Position numbers and translations under genes: made by a program. The notes beneath the pieces are model-generated. The model had not been told where the DNA came from, made no database searches, and worked only from the letters and a program-made list of their open reading frames with translations. Below, one piece after another: positions 55,244 through 64,000 of a stretch of 64,000 nt of DNA (positions within the stretch are counted from its first letter, which is position 1; every line of letters starts with the position of its first letter). The stretch covers positions 82,593,454-82,657,453 of the forward strand of contig OY987298.1 of the NCBI GenBank assembly GCA_963920635.1, in the 5' to 3' direction. The stretch comes from Pseudeuparius sepicola (Eukaryota > Arthropoda > Insecta > Coleoptera > Anthribidae).

Positions 55244-55552
55244 ATGCAGTCTTTCCTGAATCACCTGAACAAGAATTTGATCGTCAAGAAATTCGAAAGC
55301 GTTCAAAGTATGGACGTGGATGAAAATTTTCAAATCACGAGCGTGGACAAAGTGAACACGCAATACGGAGAGAAGGTCTACGTAGAGTTCGAAGAATTTA
55401 AGACGGTGCTGCCGCAACGATACACGGCCGAGTTTACGCCCCAACGGATCGAAGAAATTAATAGGGATATCGGTAACGGAAGGAGGTATTACATGAAGAG
55501 TCTTGGACCCGTCGGCCGATCTACAAATATCGAATTTATTGTAGAACCATGA
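55244..55552 (+). CDS. 102-aa protein of unknown function
   Basis: I do not recognise it with certainty. The protein is charged and soluble-looking, with no signal peptide or membrane segment. Predicted strands include NFQITSVDKVNTQYGEKVYV, EFEEFKTVLPQRY and NIEFIVEP. The pattern of a T-x-Y/F-G-x-x-V-x-V-E-x-x-x-F followed by LPxRY reminds me of small OB-fold-like proteins seen repeatedly in invertebrate genomes and mobile DNA; that is memory only. The ATG has a favourable AAAATG context and follows a TATA box. Codon use and GC content are higher than the surrounding AT-rich DNA. The stop TGA overlaps the start of a second ORF by four bases (ATGA). Confidence 0.65.
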   Translation: MQSFLNHLNKNLIVKKFESVQSMDVDENFQITSVDKVNTQYGEKVYVEFEEFKTVLPQRYTAEFTPQRIEEINRDIGNGRRYYMKSLGPVGRSTNIEFIVEP

Positions 55553-55671
55553 CGAAGCTGGAGTACAGAAGAAAACTGCAACAATATTTGAAGAATTTAG
55601 AAGCATTGAAATATGAACTTATGTTATATGAAATTAAAATGAAGATAAAACATATTGACTTACACAATTAA
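55549..55671 (+). CDS. 40-aa helical protein overlapping the upstream ORF by ATGA
   Basis: Begins MTKLEYRRKLQQYLKNLEAL and runs to a TAA at 55669-55671. It is almost wholly predicted helix with heptad-like Leu/Tyr/Met spacing, so it is a possible coiled coil. The 4-nt ATGA overlap with the 102-aa ORF suggests coupled termination-reinitiation, an arrangement common in viruses and compact mobile DNA and rare in insect host genes. An AATAAA follows at 55677. It could also be simply the 3' UTR of the first ORF; the open length is too short to be decisive. Confidence 0.45.
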   Translation: MTKLEYRRKLQQYLKNLEALKYELMLYEIKMKIKHIDLHN

Positions 55672-55676
55672 TTTTT

Positions 55677-55682
55677 AATAAA
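55677..55682 (+). terminator. polyadenylation signal
   Basis: AATAAA 6 nt after the second stop, followed by a T-rich stretch at about 55697. Confidence 0.5.
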
Positions 55683-57299
55683 CGTTTAAAAATCTTTTGT
55701 TGTGTTTTTTTATAAGAATCTTTGTGTTGAAGGGAAAACACCTGAAGCATCATATTATAATAAAACTCTCACTCTAAGCAATAATATCACTCTATTCCAC
55801 TGTTATGTGTATACAGGGTGATTCTTAACTTATACACATAAATTTGGAAAATTGTAGGTTATGTCAAGTAATGGCTAATAATGAAAAAAAAAGTCTAATA
55901 AAATTGTTATCGATAAGGTCTGCGTTTGTGATCTTATGAACCATAATTTTTAATTTATTTGTGCAAATAAACCCTGAATTGTTCAAGTACACAAAATTAT
56001 AACTCAGCTGTTGCGTCGCATCGGGTTACTCGCTGCGAACGCGTGACCGCATAGTAAATATATAGTAAGAGAAAGCACGTGGAATAGTTCACGACAGACG
56101 CCTGCTTTGTTTGGTCGAGCACTCAGCGATTTTGCTGAAACCGCATATAGAACAATAGGCTACAAATTTCACCCAATTATCTTCTAAATAAAAAAATCTG
56201 AAAAAATTGCAGATAGAATAATAAACGGAAAATTTGGGAAAATCAGCATGTAACGCAAACGATTTAGGCCGGAATCTTCAACTAGACACGTGGAAATCCG
56301 AGGTAGACTCCTTGGTATCAGGAAATGTGATACATTATGGTAAATAAGAAACCACGTGGAACCGTATATGATGCGATGTACAACGTAAACAATTAGTACG
56401 TCAGGGGCTCGGATTTTCTGCTGATGCAGGTATATCGTGATTTCCAAATATATCTTCTGATCGGCTGATCGGAAAAAATCCTCATATAGCGCAATCGATT
56501 TTGGGGCCACCCCTTGGGGGGGGGGGTGGACTTAGTCTACCCCGGGGTGGGTGGGGGGTGGCGGGTGGGCAACTACGTGCCAGGAGGAACGGAGGCCGAA
56601 GGCCTCCGTCCGACTGGCATGTAGTTGCCCGAACAAAATCCACCCTTCCCCCTTGCACGCGTTTCGCGCATGCGCAGTTCCGCACTTTTGATAAAAAATA
56701 CGATGTAGAGGTTGTACCAAAAAAAAAATTGGAAATAATTATTTATTCCAGTAAAATATACACAAGACCGAAAAAGGTAATTGCGCGGCTGTCCCATTTT
56801 ATACACCCTAGCTGTTTCAGTTCATCTCGTTTGGAAAAATTTTAGGGGTTATTACTTTTTTAAATACCGGTTTCCTCAACCTTATTTGAAAGTAAATATT
56901 TTTTAGTTCCCCACAGAAGGAAATAATGACGATATTTTATACCGGTGGATTCAAAAAATATATAAGGTTAGGAAAAAACCTTGGTAGGCAAACGCGGCTC
57001 TGCTGACCAGACAAATATATAAGAAGGGTGCGTGATTCCACGTATCAGTTCGAGTGCTCCAAGATGCAAGTAAGTATATACCAGCTGTCCCATTTTTAAA
57101 CAGCTAGATATTTGGAAACCTTTCGTAAAAAAATTCCCAAGGATTACATGAGCAAAAGAAAGAAAAAAATGTAAATATACCAGCTGTCCCATTTATAAAC
57201 CGCTTGATATCTTGGAAACGAAAACTTATATAAAGGAAGTAAAAGCTATATCTTAATAGGCGGAGGACCGACTGTCATTCAGACAGGTGAAAATTTTTT
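55683..57299. other. no recognisable gene; orphan CAGGGTGATTC end and short repeats
   Basis: An orphan CAGGGTGATTCTTAAC end follows TA at about 55814. From 56780 the phrase AGCTGTCCCATTT with TATAAAC variants recurs (about 56790, 57080 and 57180, again near 58640), often near TTGGAAA. No gene was seen. Confidence 0.45.
56567..56630. repeat. GC-rich nested hairpin
   Basis: GGGCAACTACGTGCCA pairs with TGGCATGTAGTTGCCC (one mismatch), and inside it GGAGGCCGAAGGCCTCC forms a tight stem. It is preceded by G-rich runs (56515-56566), which makes a strong local GC peak in AT-rich DNA. Confidence 0.85.
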
Positions 57300-57886
57300 G
57301 TGATTTTTTGTAGAAGTTTTTTTGCCAAAATTTTTTTTTGTCATTTTTTTTTTTTGCCAAAATTTTTTTTTGCCAAAATTTTTTTTTTGCCAAAATTTTT
57401 TTTGCCAAAATTTTTTTTTACCAAAATATTTTTTTACCAAAATTTTTTTTTTGCGAAATTTTTTTTTGTAAAATTTTTTTTTTCAAAATTTTTTTTCCCA
57501 AATTTTTTTTTCGTCAAAATTTTTTTTTCCAAATTTTTTTTTCGTCAAAATTTTTTTCCCCAAATTTTTTTTTCGTCAAAATTTTTTTTGTCAAAATTTT
57601 TTTTGTCAAAATTTTTTTTTGCCAAATTTTTTTTTGCCAAATTTTTTTTTGCCAAATTTTTTTTGCCAAATTTTTTTTTTGTCAAAATTTTTTTTGTCAA
57701 AATTTTTTTTGTCAAAATTTTTTTTTGCCAAGTTTTTTTTTTGTCAAAATTTTTTTTGTCAAAATTTTTTTTTGTAAATTTCTTTTTGACATTTTTTTTG
57801 CCAAATTTTTTTTTGTCGAATTTTTTTTTGCCAATTTTTTTTTGCCAAATTCTTTTTCGACAAAATTTTTTTTTATACAAATATAA
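57300..57886 (+). repeat. T-rich minisatellite, unit about 14-17 bp
   Basis: TTTTTTTTGCCAAAATT-like units with variants (GTCAAAA, CCCAAAT, TACCAAAA) repeat about 37 times. All three frames stay open on one or both strands and give Phe/Lys-rich strings (FFFAKIFF). These are a by-product of the unit and are not called as genes. Confidence 0.92.
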
Positions 57887-58754
57887 TTGCTAACGTTTAA
57901 TTTGTTTACCCCATTTACGAAAATGATAACAAAATTGGATCAGACAAGATGTTTTTTCGAAGTATAGTTTTTAAACACAGGGTGCCACCACCGGTTTTAC
58001 GATATAGGTTTCAAAATGCGACGCAAGTACATAAAAAAAATACCCTAGAGATAAGAAAACAAAATACAACTCACCGAAAGATTCTTGATGATGTATAAAA
58101 AGAAATCAGGTTACATCTAATGCCCCAGACAGTAAAATAAACATCCCCGAGCTATCAGATATAACCAAACATCATTTTTCTAACGGCACAGTCATTTTCA
58201 CGGGAAAAACAACCAGTAACCGTTCAAATTCCATAGATAGATACTGCCGTAATCCAAAATTTCACTGAACTACGCGTATCTATTATACTGAAGTAGGTAC
58301 TGATACACTTCCATCTTTCCAAAGAAAAACAAACACGAAACTCAGACTTTTCATATATTTATTACAACGCCTCGATAGAGTCTTTATCTGTGGCCACGAC
58401 CGAGAATCTACTGAAGCAAGTGCGACGCATAGGACGTGAAAAGTGCCGAGTTGGTTTTATTAAACAATGAAACTTATACCTACGTATATATAAAATAAAT
58501 GAGAAATATGCCAGAGATGTGAAACCTAATTGTGTTGCAAGTTTGAGGGTCCAAGAAAAATATTGGCTTTAATTTTTTAAGGTGAGAAACACATCTAACA
58601 GCCAGTTTGGAAATATACAAGGCAAAAAAAGTAGTGATGTGGCTGTCCCATTTTATGTTTTATACAGGTTGGGTTATTTTAGAATAGTTGTTCAATAGAC
58701 CGAGACAACATCATAAACGCTTCCCGTTAGAACAGAATCTGATGAAAAGAAAAA
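57887..58754. other. no recognisable gene
   Basis: AT-rich, with one CAGGGTGCCACCACC orphan end near 57978. Confidence 0.4.
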
Positions 58755-59000
58755 TTCCATCTGGGTCAAGCTACTACATAACCAAAATAAAAAAATACTG
58801 AACGTTATAAAATTTAAAAAATCATATTTTCAACGGATTTTTATCCTCTGAAAATTGTTCTTGTGTAAAATTCAGTTTCACTGGGTCAAGCTAGGTGGTA
58901 ACTATATAACCAAAATAAAAAATACTGAACGTTATAAAATTTAAAAAATCATATTTTCAAGGGATTTTTGTCCTCTGAAAATTGGTTTTGTGTAAATTGA
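58755..59000 (+). repeat. tandem duplication, unit about 121 bp
   Basis: CTGGGTCAAGCTA..ACCAAAATAAAAAA..ACTGAACGTTATAAAATTTA..CCTCTGAAAATTG occurs twice in direct succession with minor differences. Confidence 0.9.
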
Positions 59001-59479
59001 GTTTCAATAAGTTACTAATTGAGATAATAGGAAAAAATCTTAAGAATCTCTTATAGAATTCTGAGACAACGACCCTGAGAGTAAATATCATACAAAAATC
59101 TTTGTGCGTTGACTTTCAACTCAATTTAATAATTAGGTTTAATAATGACAATTTTCTCGATTATCTAGAATCAAAAATATTGCGAGTGGCAATTCACAAT
59201 TTTCTAGATATCATGTGAAGCCTTAATTTTGCGTCGTAAGTTAGAGGATCCAAAAATATTGGCTTAAATTGTTTAGTAAATGCGATTAAAATATGTTTAG
59301 TTTATCAACAGTTAATTGTAACAGCTTATAATCTTAGAAGCTAAACTCTTTAAAAAAATTTTTAGACAAAAAGTTGTAGTTTAATAATGGTCAGTTGGAT
59401 TCCTTTTGAATCATGTTTACATATTACCTACAAGGAGTTACAACCTCAAAACATAGAAATCGCTCATTTTAAATCGATT
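59001..59479. other. no recognisable gene
   Basis: AT-rich linker between two tandem duplications with nothing assignable. Confidence 0.5.
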
Positions 59480-59825
59480 TAATAAAAATTTCACCAAAAC
59501 AATACTTTCACTCATATGATACACTTCTGATTAATAAAAAAAGGCACCATAGGTAGTAATAATAAGATATTCAACGGAATTTTTATCGACTGTTTGCCCA
59601 TTTTGCTAGCTTTTGGGGGTATTCCTTGATATTTTAGACTGATAAAAATGAATAATAAAAATTTCACCAAAACAATACTTTCACTCATATAATACACTTC
59701 TGATTAATAAAAAAGGCACCATAGGTGGTAGTAATAAGATATTCAACGGAATTTTTATCGACTGTTTGCCCATTTTGCTAGCTTTTGGGGGTATTCCTTG
59801 ATATTTTAGATGGATAAAAATGAAT
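59480..59825 (+). repeat. tandem duplication, unit about 171 bp
   Basis: AAAATTTCACCAAAACAATAC through GGTATTCCTTGATATTTTAG, twice in succession with a few changes. Confidence 0.9.
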
Positions 59826-60189
59826 AACTAAAATACAAAACGCACTGTTGACTTTACTTACGTGAATAGTAAGCCTATAATACGTATCGAAAACAGAGAA
59901 ATATTCAGGTCAAGAAAAAAATGGCCTTATTTACAAGTTTGTAAATCAAACACTACCTTTTGGCTTTTCATTTTGATGAGAAAATACGTCTAATTAGTAA
60001 GTCAAATAAATGGGACATCATGAAAGATATACTAATAATTGAACAAATGCTATCTTAGTTCTATAGGCAGAAAGGTACTATGGGTAGTAATAGTTTTGGG
60101 ATCAAAAGACGACCTGTTAGCTTTTAAATTTGTTAAGAAAATACGTCTAATGAAATCGAAAGTAGTAACTAGGTTTTGGTTAACATTTC

Positions 60190-61510
60190 GTTAACGCGTT
60201 GATGAATAAGAATGCAAGTGAAAAGTAGACCGAATTTCCCAAAAAACGGTGAGTGACCAAACAAGTTATTATAAAAAGTGGCTCGGGAGACCGATGTAAC
60301 CTAGAAAACGCCTTTCCTTCGAATAGAAAGTAAAAAAAAGTTGCAAAATGGGACTTAGATGAATATTTGATGCAAGTGACAAGTAGGCAGAATTTTCGAA
60401 AATCGGGGACGGATCAAAAAATATTAAGTTGATCGGGAGGTTGAGATAACCTATGAAACACCTTTCATTCCGACAGAATCTGACAAAAAATTCCAAGAAA
60501 ATTTTAGACGACTGTTTGCAAGTGAAAAGTATACATAATTTTTTTGAAAAAACTGAGACTGACCAAAAAAATAGATATTAGAAAATTTTGCTCGGGAGAT
60601 CGAGGTAACATAGAAAACGCCTTTCATCCGAATATAATCTGAAATAAATTCCGAGATGGGACTTAGACGAATGTTTGATGCAAGTGGAAAGTAGACCGAA
60701 TTGCCGAAAAACGCGGGAGGTCAAGGTAACCTAGGAAAAACGCCTTTTATTCGAACAGAATCTGACAAAAAAATCCAAGACGAATGTTTGATGCAATTGA
60801 AAGGTAGACAGAATTTTAGAAAAACGGCAACTGATCAAAAAATATATATTCGAAAATTTTGGTCGGGAGCCCGAGGTAACCTAGAAAAGGCCTTTCGTTC
60901 TAACAGAATCCGACAAAAAAATTCCAAAACGGGATGGTAGTGGGACGAATGTTTGACGGAAGTTAAAAGTAGACAGAATATTAAAAAACGAGAACCGACC
61001 AAATAGTTATTAGAAAAAGTGGCTCAGGAGGTCGAGGTAACCTAGGAAATGCCTTTAGTTTGAAAAGAATCTGACAAACAAAAAATCCAAGACGAATATT
61101 TGATGCAATTGAAAGGTAGACAGGATTTTAGAAAAACGGCAACTGATCAAAAAAATATATATTCGAAAATTTTGGTCGGGAGCCCGAGGTAACCTAGAAA
61201 ATGCCTTTCGTTCGAACAGAATCCGACAAAAAAATTCCAAGACGGGATGGTAGTTGGACGAGTGTTTGACGCAAGTTAAAAGTAGACAGAATATTAAAAA
61301 ACGAGAACCGACCAAATAGTTATTAGAAGAAGTGGCTCGGGAGGTCGAGGTAACCTAGGAAATGCCTTTCGTTCGAACAGAATTCGAAAAAAAAAAATTC
61401 CAAGACATGACTTAGAAAAATATTCATTTGATGCAGATGAAAAAGAGACAGCATTTCCAAAAAAAAACTTCGACTGACCTAAAAGTTATTAGAAAAAGTT
61501 GCTCGGGAGG
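60190..61510 (+). repeat. satellite array, unit about 155 bp (left arm of palindrome)
   Basis: The phrase AGGTAACCTAGAAAACGCC (or close variants) recurs near 60293, 60453, 60608, 60725, 60877, 61040, 61190 and 61350, mostly 150-163 bp apart with one shorter unit of 117 bp. Each unit also has GATGCAAGTGAAAAGTAGAC, GCTCGGGAG and CAGAATCTGACAAAAAA segments. The array is inverted at 62950-64000. Confidence 0.9.
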
Positions 61511-61643
61511 CCGATGTCTAGCAAAATATAACACCATTGCACCAGAGTTATTTCCATCTACGTAACATTATTGGCGTGGTGGTCGACTAATCGCGTTCAC
61601 TATTAAATTAATTATGACTGGTCAAATACGTATATAATGCAAA

Positions 61644-62031
61644 TTAAAAAACGCTTTAACGAAGCGTTTACAATGCGTTAACGAGGATTGACAGCGCGTT
61701 AACGAGGCGTTACCAACGCGTTAAACGCGTGAAAGAAGCGTTATCAACGTGTTAAACGCGTGAAAGAAGCGTTATCCATGCGTTACGCGTTAACGAAGCG
61801 TTATTAACGCGTTAACAACGCGTTATCCATGCGTTAACTACTAGTTATCGATTCGTTAACAATGCGTTAACGAACAACGCATTAACGAACAACGCGTTAA
61901 CGAAACGTTAACGACGTGTCAGCAAAGTTTTAACAAAGCGTTAACGAAGCTTTAACATCGCGTCAATGCGTTAAGACGCGTTAAAACCGCGTTAACGAAT
62001 CTTTGACGACGCATTAACGAAGCGTTGACGA
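61644..62031 (+). repeat. degenerate GCGTTAACG short repeat, CpG-rich
   Basis: GCGTTAACGA/GCGTTATCAACG-type words of about 10-17 bp repeat without fixed period. The core ACGCGTTAACGCGT is self-complementary, so each arm can also fold on itself. CpG is strikingly abundant compared with the surrounding AT-rich DNA. Confidence 0.9.
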
Positions 62032-62439
62032 GTGTGGAAGTGCGTGGACCCTCCAACTCCCAGAATCGCAACTTACACCAGATCAAACTCAACTGTGGAA
62101 TCTTGTGACGTCACAGAGATGCTACTTTACATTTCTTTTAAGTAGTTAACCTAACCTAACATTATTGTCGCGGTGACCAAGAGGTTATCGACTGGTGAAC
62201 CGATTGCCATTGGATTTGGGAGAGGTGTATCAAAGGCGGATTAAGTCAGTTTTGACCAATGGTAATCGGTTCACCAGTCGATAACCTCTTGGTCACCGCG
62301 ACAATAATGTTAGGTTAGGTTAACTACTTAAAAGAAATGTAAAGTAGCATCTCTGTGACGTCACAAGATTCCACAGTTGAGTTTGATCTGGTGTAAGTTG
62401 CGATTCTGGGAGTTGGAGGGTCCACGCACTTCCACACTC

Positions 62440-62830
62440 GTCAACGCTTCGTTAATGCGTCGTCAAAGATTCGTTAACGCGGTTTTAACGCGTCTTAACG
62501 CATTGACGCGATGTTAAAGCTTCGTTAACGCTTTGTTAAAACTTTGCTGACACGTCGTTAACGTTTCGTTAACGCGTTGTTCGTTAATGCGTTGTTCGTT
62601 AACGCATTGTTAACGAATCGATAACTAGTAGTTAACGCATGGATAACGCGTTGTTAACGCGTTAATAACGCTTCGTTAACGCGTAACGCATGGATAACGC
62701 TTCTTTCACGCGTTTAACACGTTGATAACGCTTCTTTCACGCGTTTAACGCGTTGGTAACGCCTCGTTAACGCGCTGTCAATCCTCGTTAACGCATTGTA
62801 AACGCTTCGTTAAAGCGTTTTTTAATTTGC
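62440..62830 (-). repeat. inverted copy of the GCGTTAACG repeat (right arm)
   Basis: Reverse complement of 61644-62031. Confidence 0.9.
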
Positions 62831-62949
62831 ATTATATACGTATTTGACCAGTCATAATTAATTTAATAGTGAACGCGATTAGTCGACCACCACGCCAATA
62901 ATGTTACGTAGATGGAAATAACTCTGGTGCAATGGTGTTATATTTTGCT

Positions 62950-64000
62950 AGACATCGGCCTCCCGAGCAACTTTTTCTAATAACTTTTAGGTCAGTCGAA
63001 GTTTTTTTTGGAAATGCTGTCTCTTTTTCATCTGCATCAAATGAATATTTTTCTAAGTCATGTCTTGGAATTTTTTTTGTCGAATTCTGTTCGAACGAAA
63101 GACATTTCCTAGGTTACCTCGACCTCCCGAGCCACTTCTTCTAATAACTATTTGGTCGGTTCTCGTTTTTTAATATTCTGTCTACTTTTAACTTGCGTCA
63201 AACACTCGTCCAACTATCATCCCGTCTTGGAATTTTTTTGTCGGATTCTGTTCGAACGAAAGGCATTTTCTAGGTTACCTCGGGCTCCCGACCAAAATTT
63301 TCGAATATATATTTTTTTGATCAGTTGCCGTTTTTCTAAAATCCTGTCTACCTTTCAATTGCATCAAATATTCGTCTTGGATTTTTTGTTTGTCAGATTC
63401 TTTTCAAACTAAAGGCATTTCCTAGGTTACCTCGACCTCCTGAGCCACTTTTTCTAATAACTATTTGGTCGGTTCTCGTTTTTTAATATTCTGTCTACTT
63501 TTAACTTCCGTCAAACATTCGTCCCACTACCATCCCGTCTTGGAATTTTTTTGTCGGATTCTGTTAGAACGAAAGGCCTTTTCTAGGTTACCTCGGGCTC
63601 CCGACCAAAATTTTCGAATATATATTTTTTGATCAGTTGCCGTTTTTCTAAAATTCTGTCTACCTTTCAATTGCATCAAACATTCGTCTTGGATTTTTTT
63701 GTCAGATTCTGTTCGAATAAAAGGCGTTTTTCCTAGGTTACCTCGACCTCCCGCGTTTTTCGGCAATTCGGTCTACTTTCCACTTGCATCAAACATTCGT
63801 CTAAGTCCCATCTCGGAATTTATTTCAGATTATATTCGGATGAAAGGCGTTTTCTATGTTACCTCGATCTCCCGAGCAAAATTTTCTAATATCTATTTTT
63901 TTTGGTCAGTCTCAGTTTTTTCAAAAAAATTATGTATACTTTTCACTTGCAAACAGTCGTCTAAAATTTTCTTGGAATTTTTTGTCAGATTCTGTCGGAA
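62950..64000 (-). repeat. satellite array, unit about 155 bp (right arm of palindrome)
   Basis: Reverse complement of the 60467-61510 array. It is cut by the window end. Confidence 0.9.

Larger units (their letters stand above)
60467..64000. repeat. giant palindrome centred near 62,234, continuing past the window
   Basis: Positions x and about 124467-x pair: 60701 with 63766 and 61055 with 63412, for example. Arms of at least 1.77 kb are nearly identical, with only occasional single-base and homopolymer differences (for example GATGGTAG versus GATGATAG at about 61247/63220). The loop is about 42 nt (62214-62255). Arms from outside to centre: the 155-bp satellite, a unique block, an ACGCGTTAACG-rich block, and a unique block with CCTAACCTAAC. 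The right end of the palindrome is outside the window, and the left end may lie further left than 60467. Confidence 0.9.

Noticed and set aside
57300..57893. Three overlapping open frames of 111-197 codons rich in Phe and Lys
   Set aside because: They are translations of a T-rich minisatellite, open in several frames on both strands.
62150..62165. CCTAACCTAAC, telomere-like TTAGG repeats
   Set aside because: Only two units on each palindrome arm, much too short for a telomeric array.
1..64000. CRISPR arrays, rRNA, tRNA or bacterial operons
   Set aside because: Searched by eye. The tandem repeats lack spacer structure and no cloverleaf was recognised; the context is eukaryotic.

Overview
This window is transposon-dense, AT-rich nuclear DNA of an arthropod, almost certainly an insect. 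The evidence is an env-bearing gypsy-type (errantivirus-like) provirus, a Tc1/mariner-group DUF4817-type transposase, and two non-LTR retrotransposon lineages. No host gene, tRNA or rRNA could be supported. The order is not fixed by the sequence; a beetle is a plausible guess only.

Layout. 1-770 is a degenerate satellite of about 175 bp. 1.3-1.6 kb holds a relic of a non-LTR endonuclease. 2.9-7.5 kb is a run of adjacent elements that all begin CAGGGTG and insert at TA. The central one (4188-6836) is complete: an intact DD41D transposase between 661-bp terminal inverted repeats (TIRs). 10.2-14.2 kb is a non-LTR retrotransposon on the minus strand with both ORFs open (PHD-finger ORF1, endonuclease/RT ORF2). 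15.8-20 kb and 31.9-32.8 kb carry copies of a 329-bp repeat in both orientations; one copy is split by a 5'-truncated LINE. 20.0-31.9 kb is a very large nested inverted repeat. Its inner arms are about 2.1-2.5 kb, and other elements sit on its flanks.

34406-46923 is one errantivirus-like provirus, with LTRs of 403 and 402 bp, a TACA target duplication, a tRNA-Leu-type primer site, gag, pol and an F-type env. It is broken by stop codons, frameshifts, a 365-bp MITE and about 3 kb of foreign-looking sequence between pol and env. The standout is inside pol. Between protease and reverse transcriptase it encodes a TARG1/OARD1-like macro domain (ADP-ribosyl hydrolase fold), preceded by a six-fold PTxKVDE-type repeat. 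This is not part of the textbook errantivirus plan.

46.9-54.9 kb is mostly small MITEs, including a deletion derivative that joins the first and last codons of a DD41D transposase. 55.2-55.7 kb holds a compact two-ORF cassette (102 aa and 40 aa, overlapping by ATGA) with its own TATA box and polyA signal. It is the only non-transposon-like coding candidate here, and its function is unknown. 57.3-57.9 kb is a T-rich minisatellite. 58.7 kb to the end is tandem-repeat DNA, dominated by a palindrome centred near 62,234 whose arms carry a roughly 155-bp satellite and a CpG-rich ACGCGTTAACG-type repeat. This palindrome runs off the window.

All alignments and identities were read by eye; no search was run.
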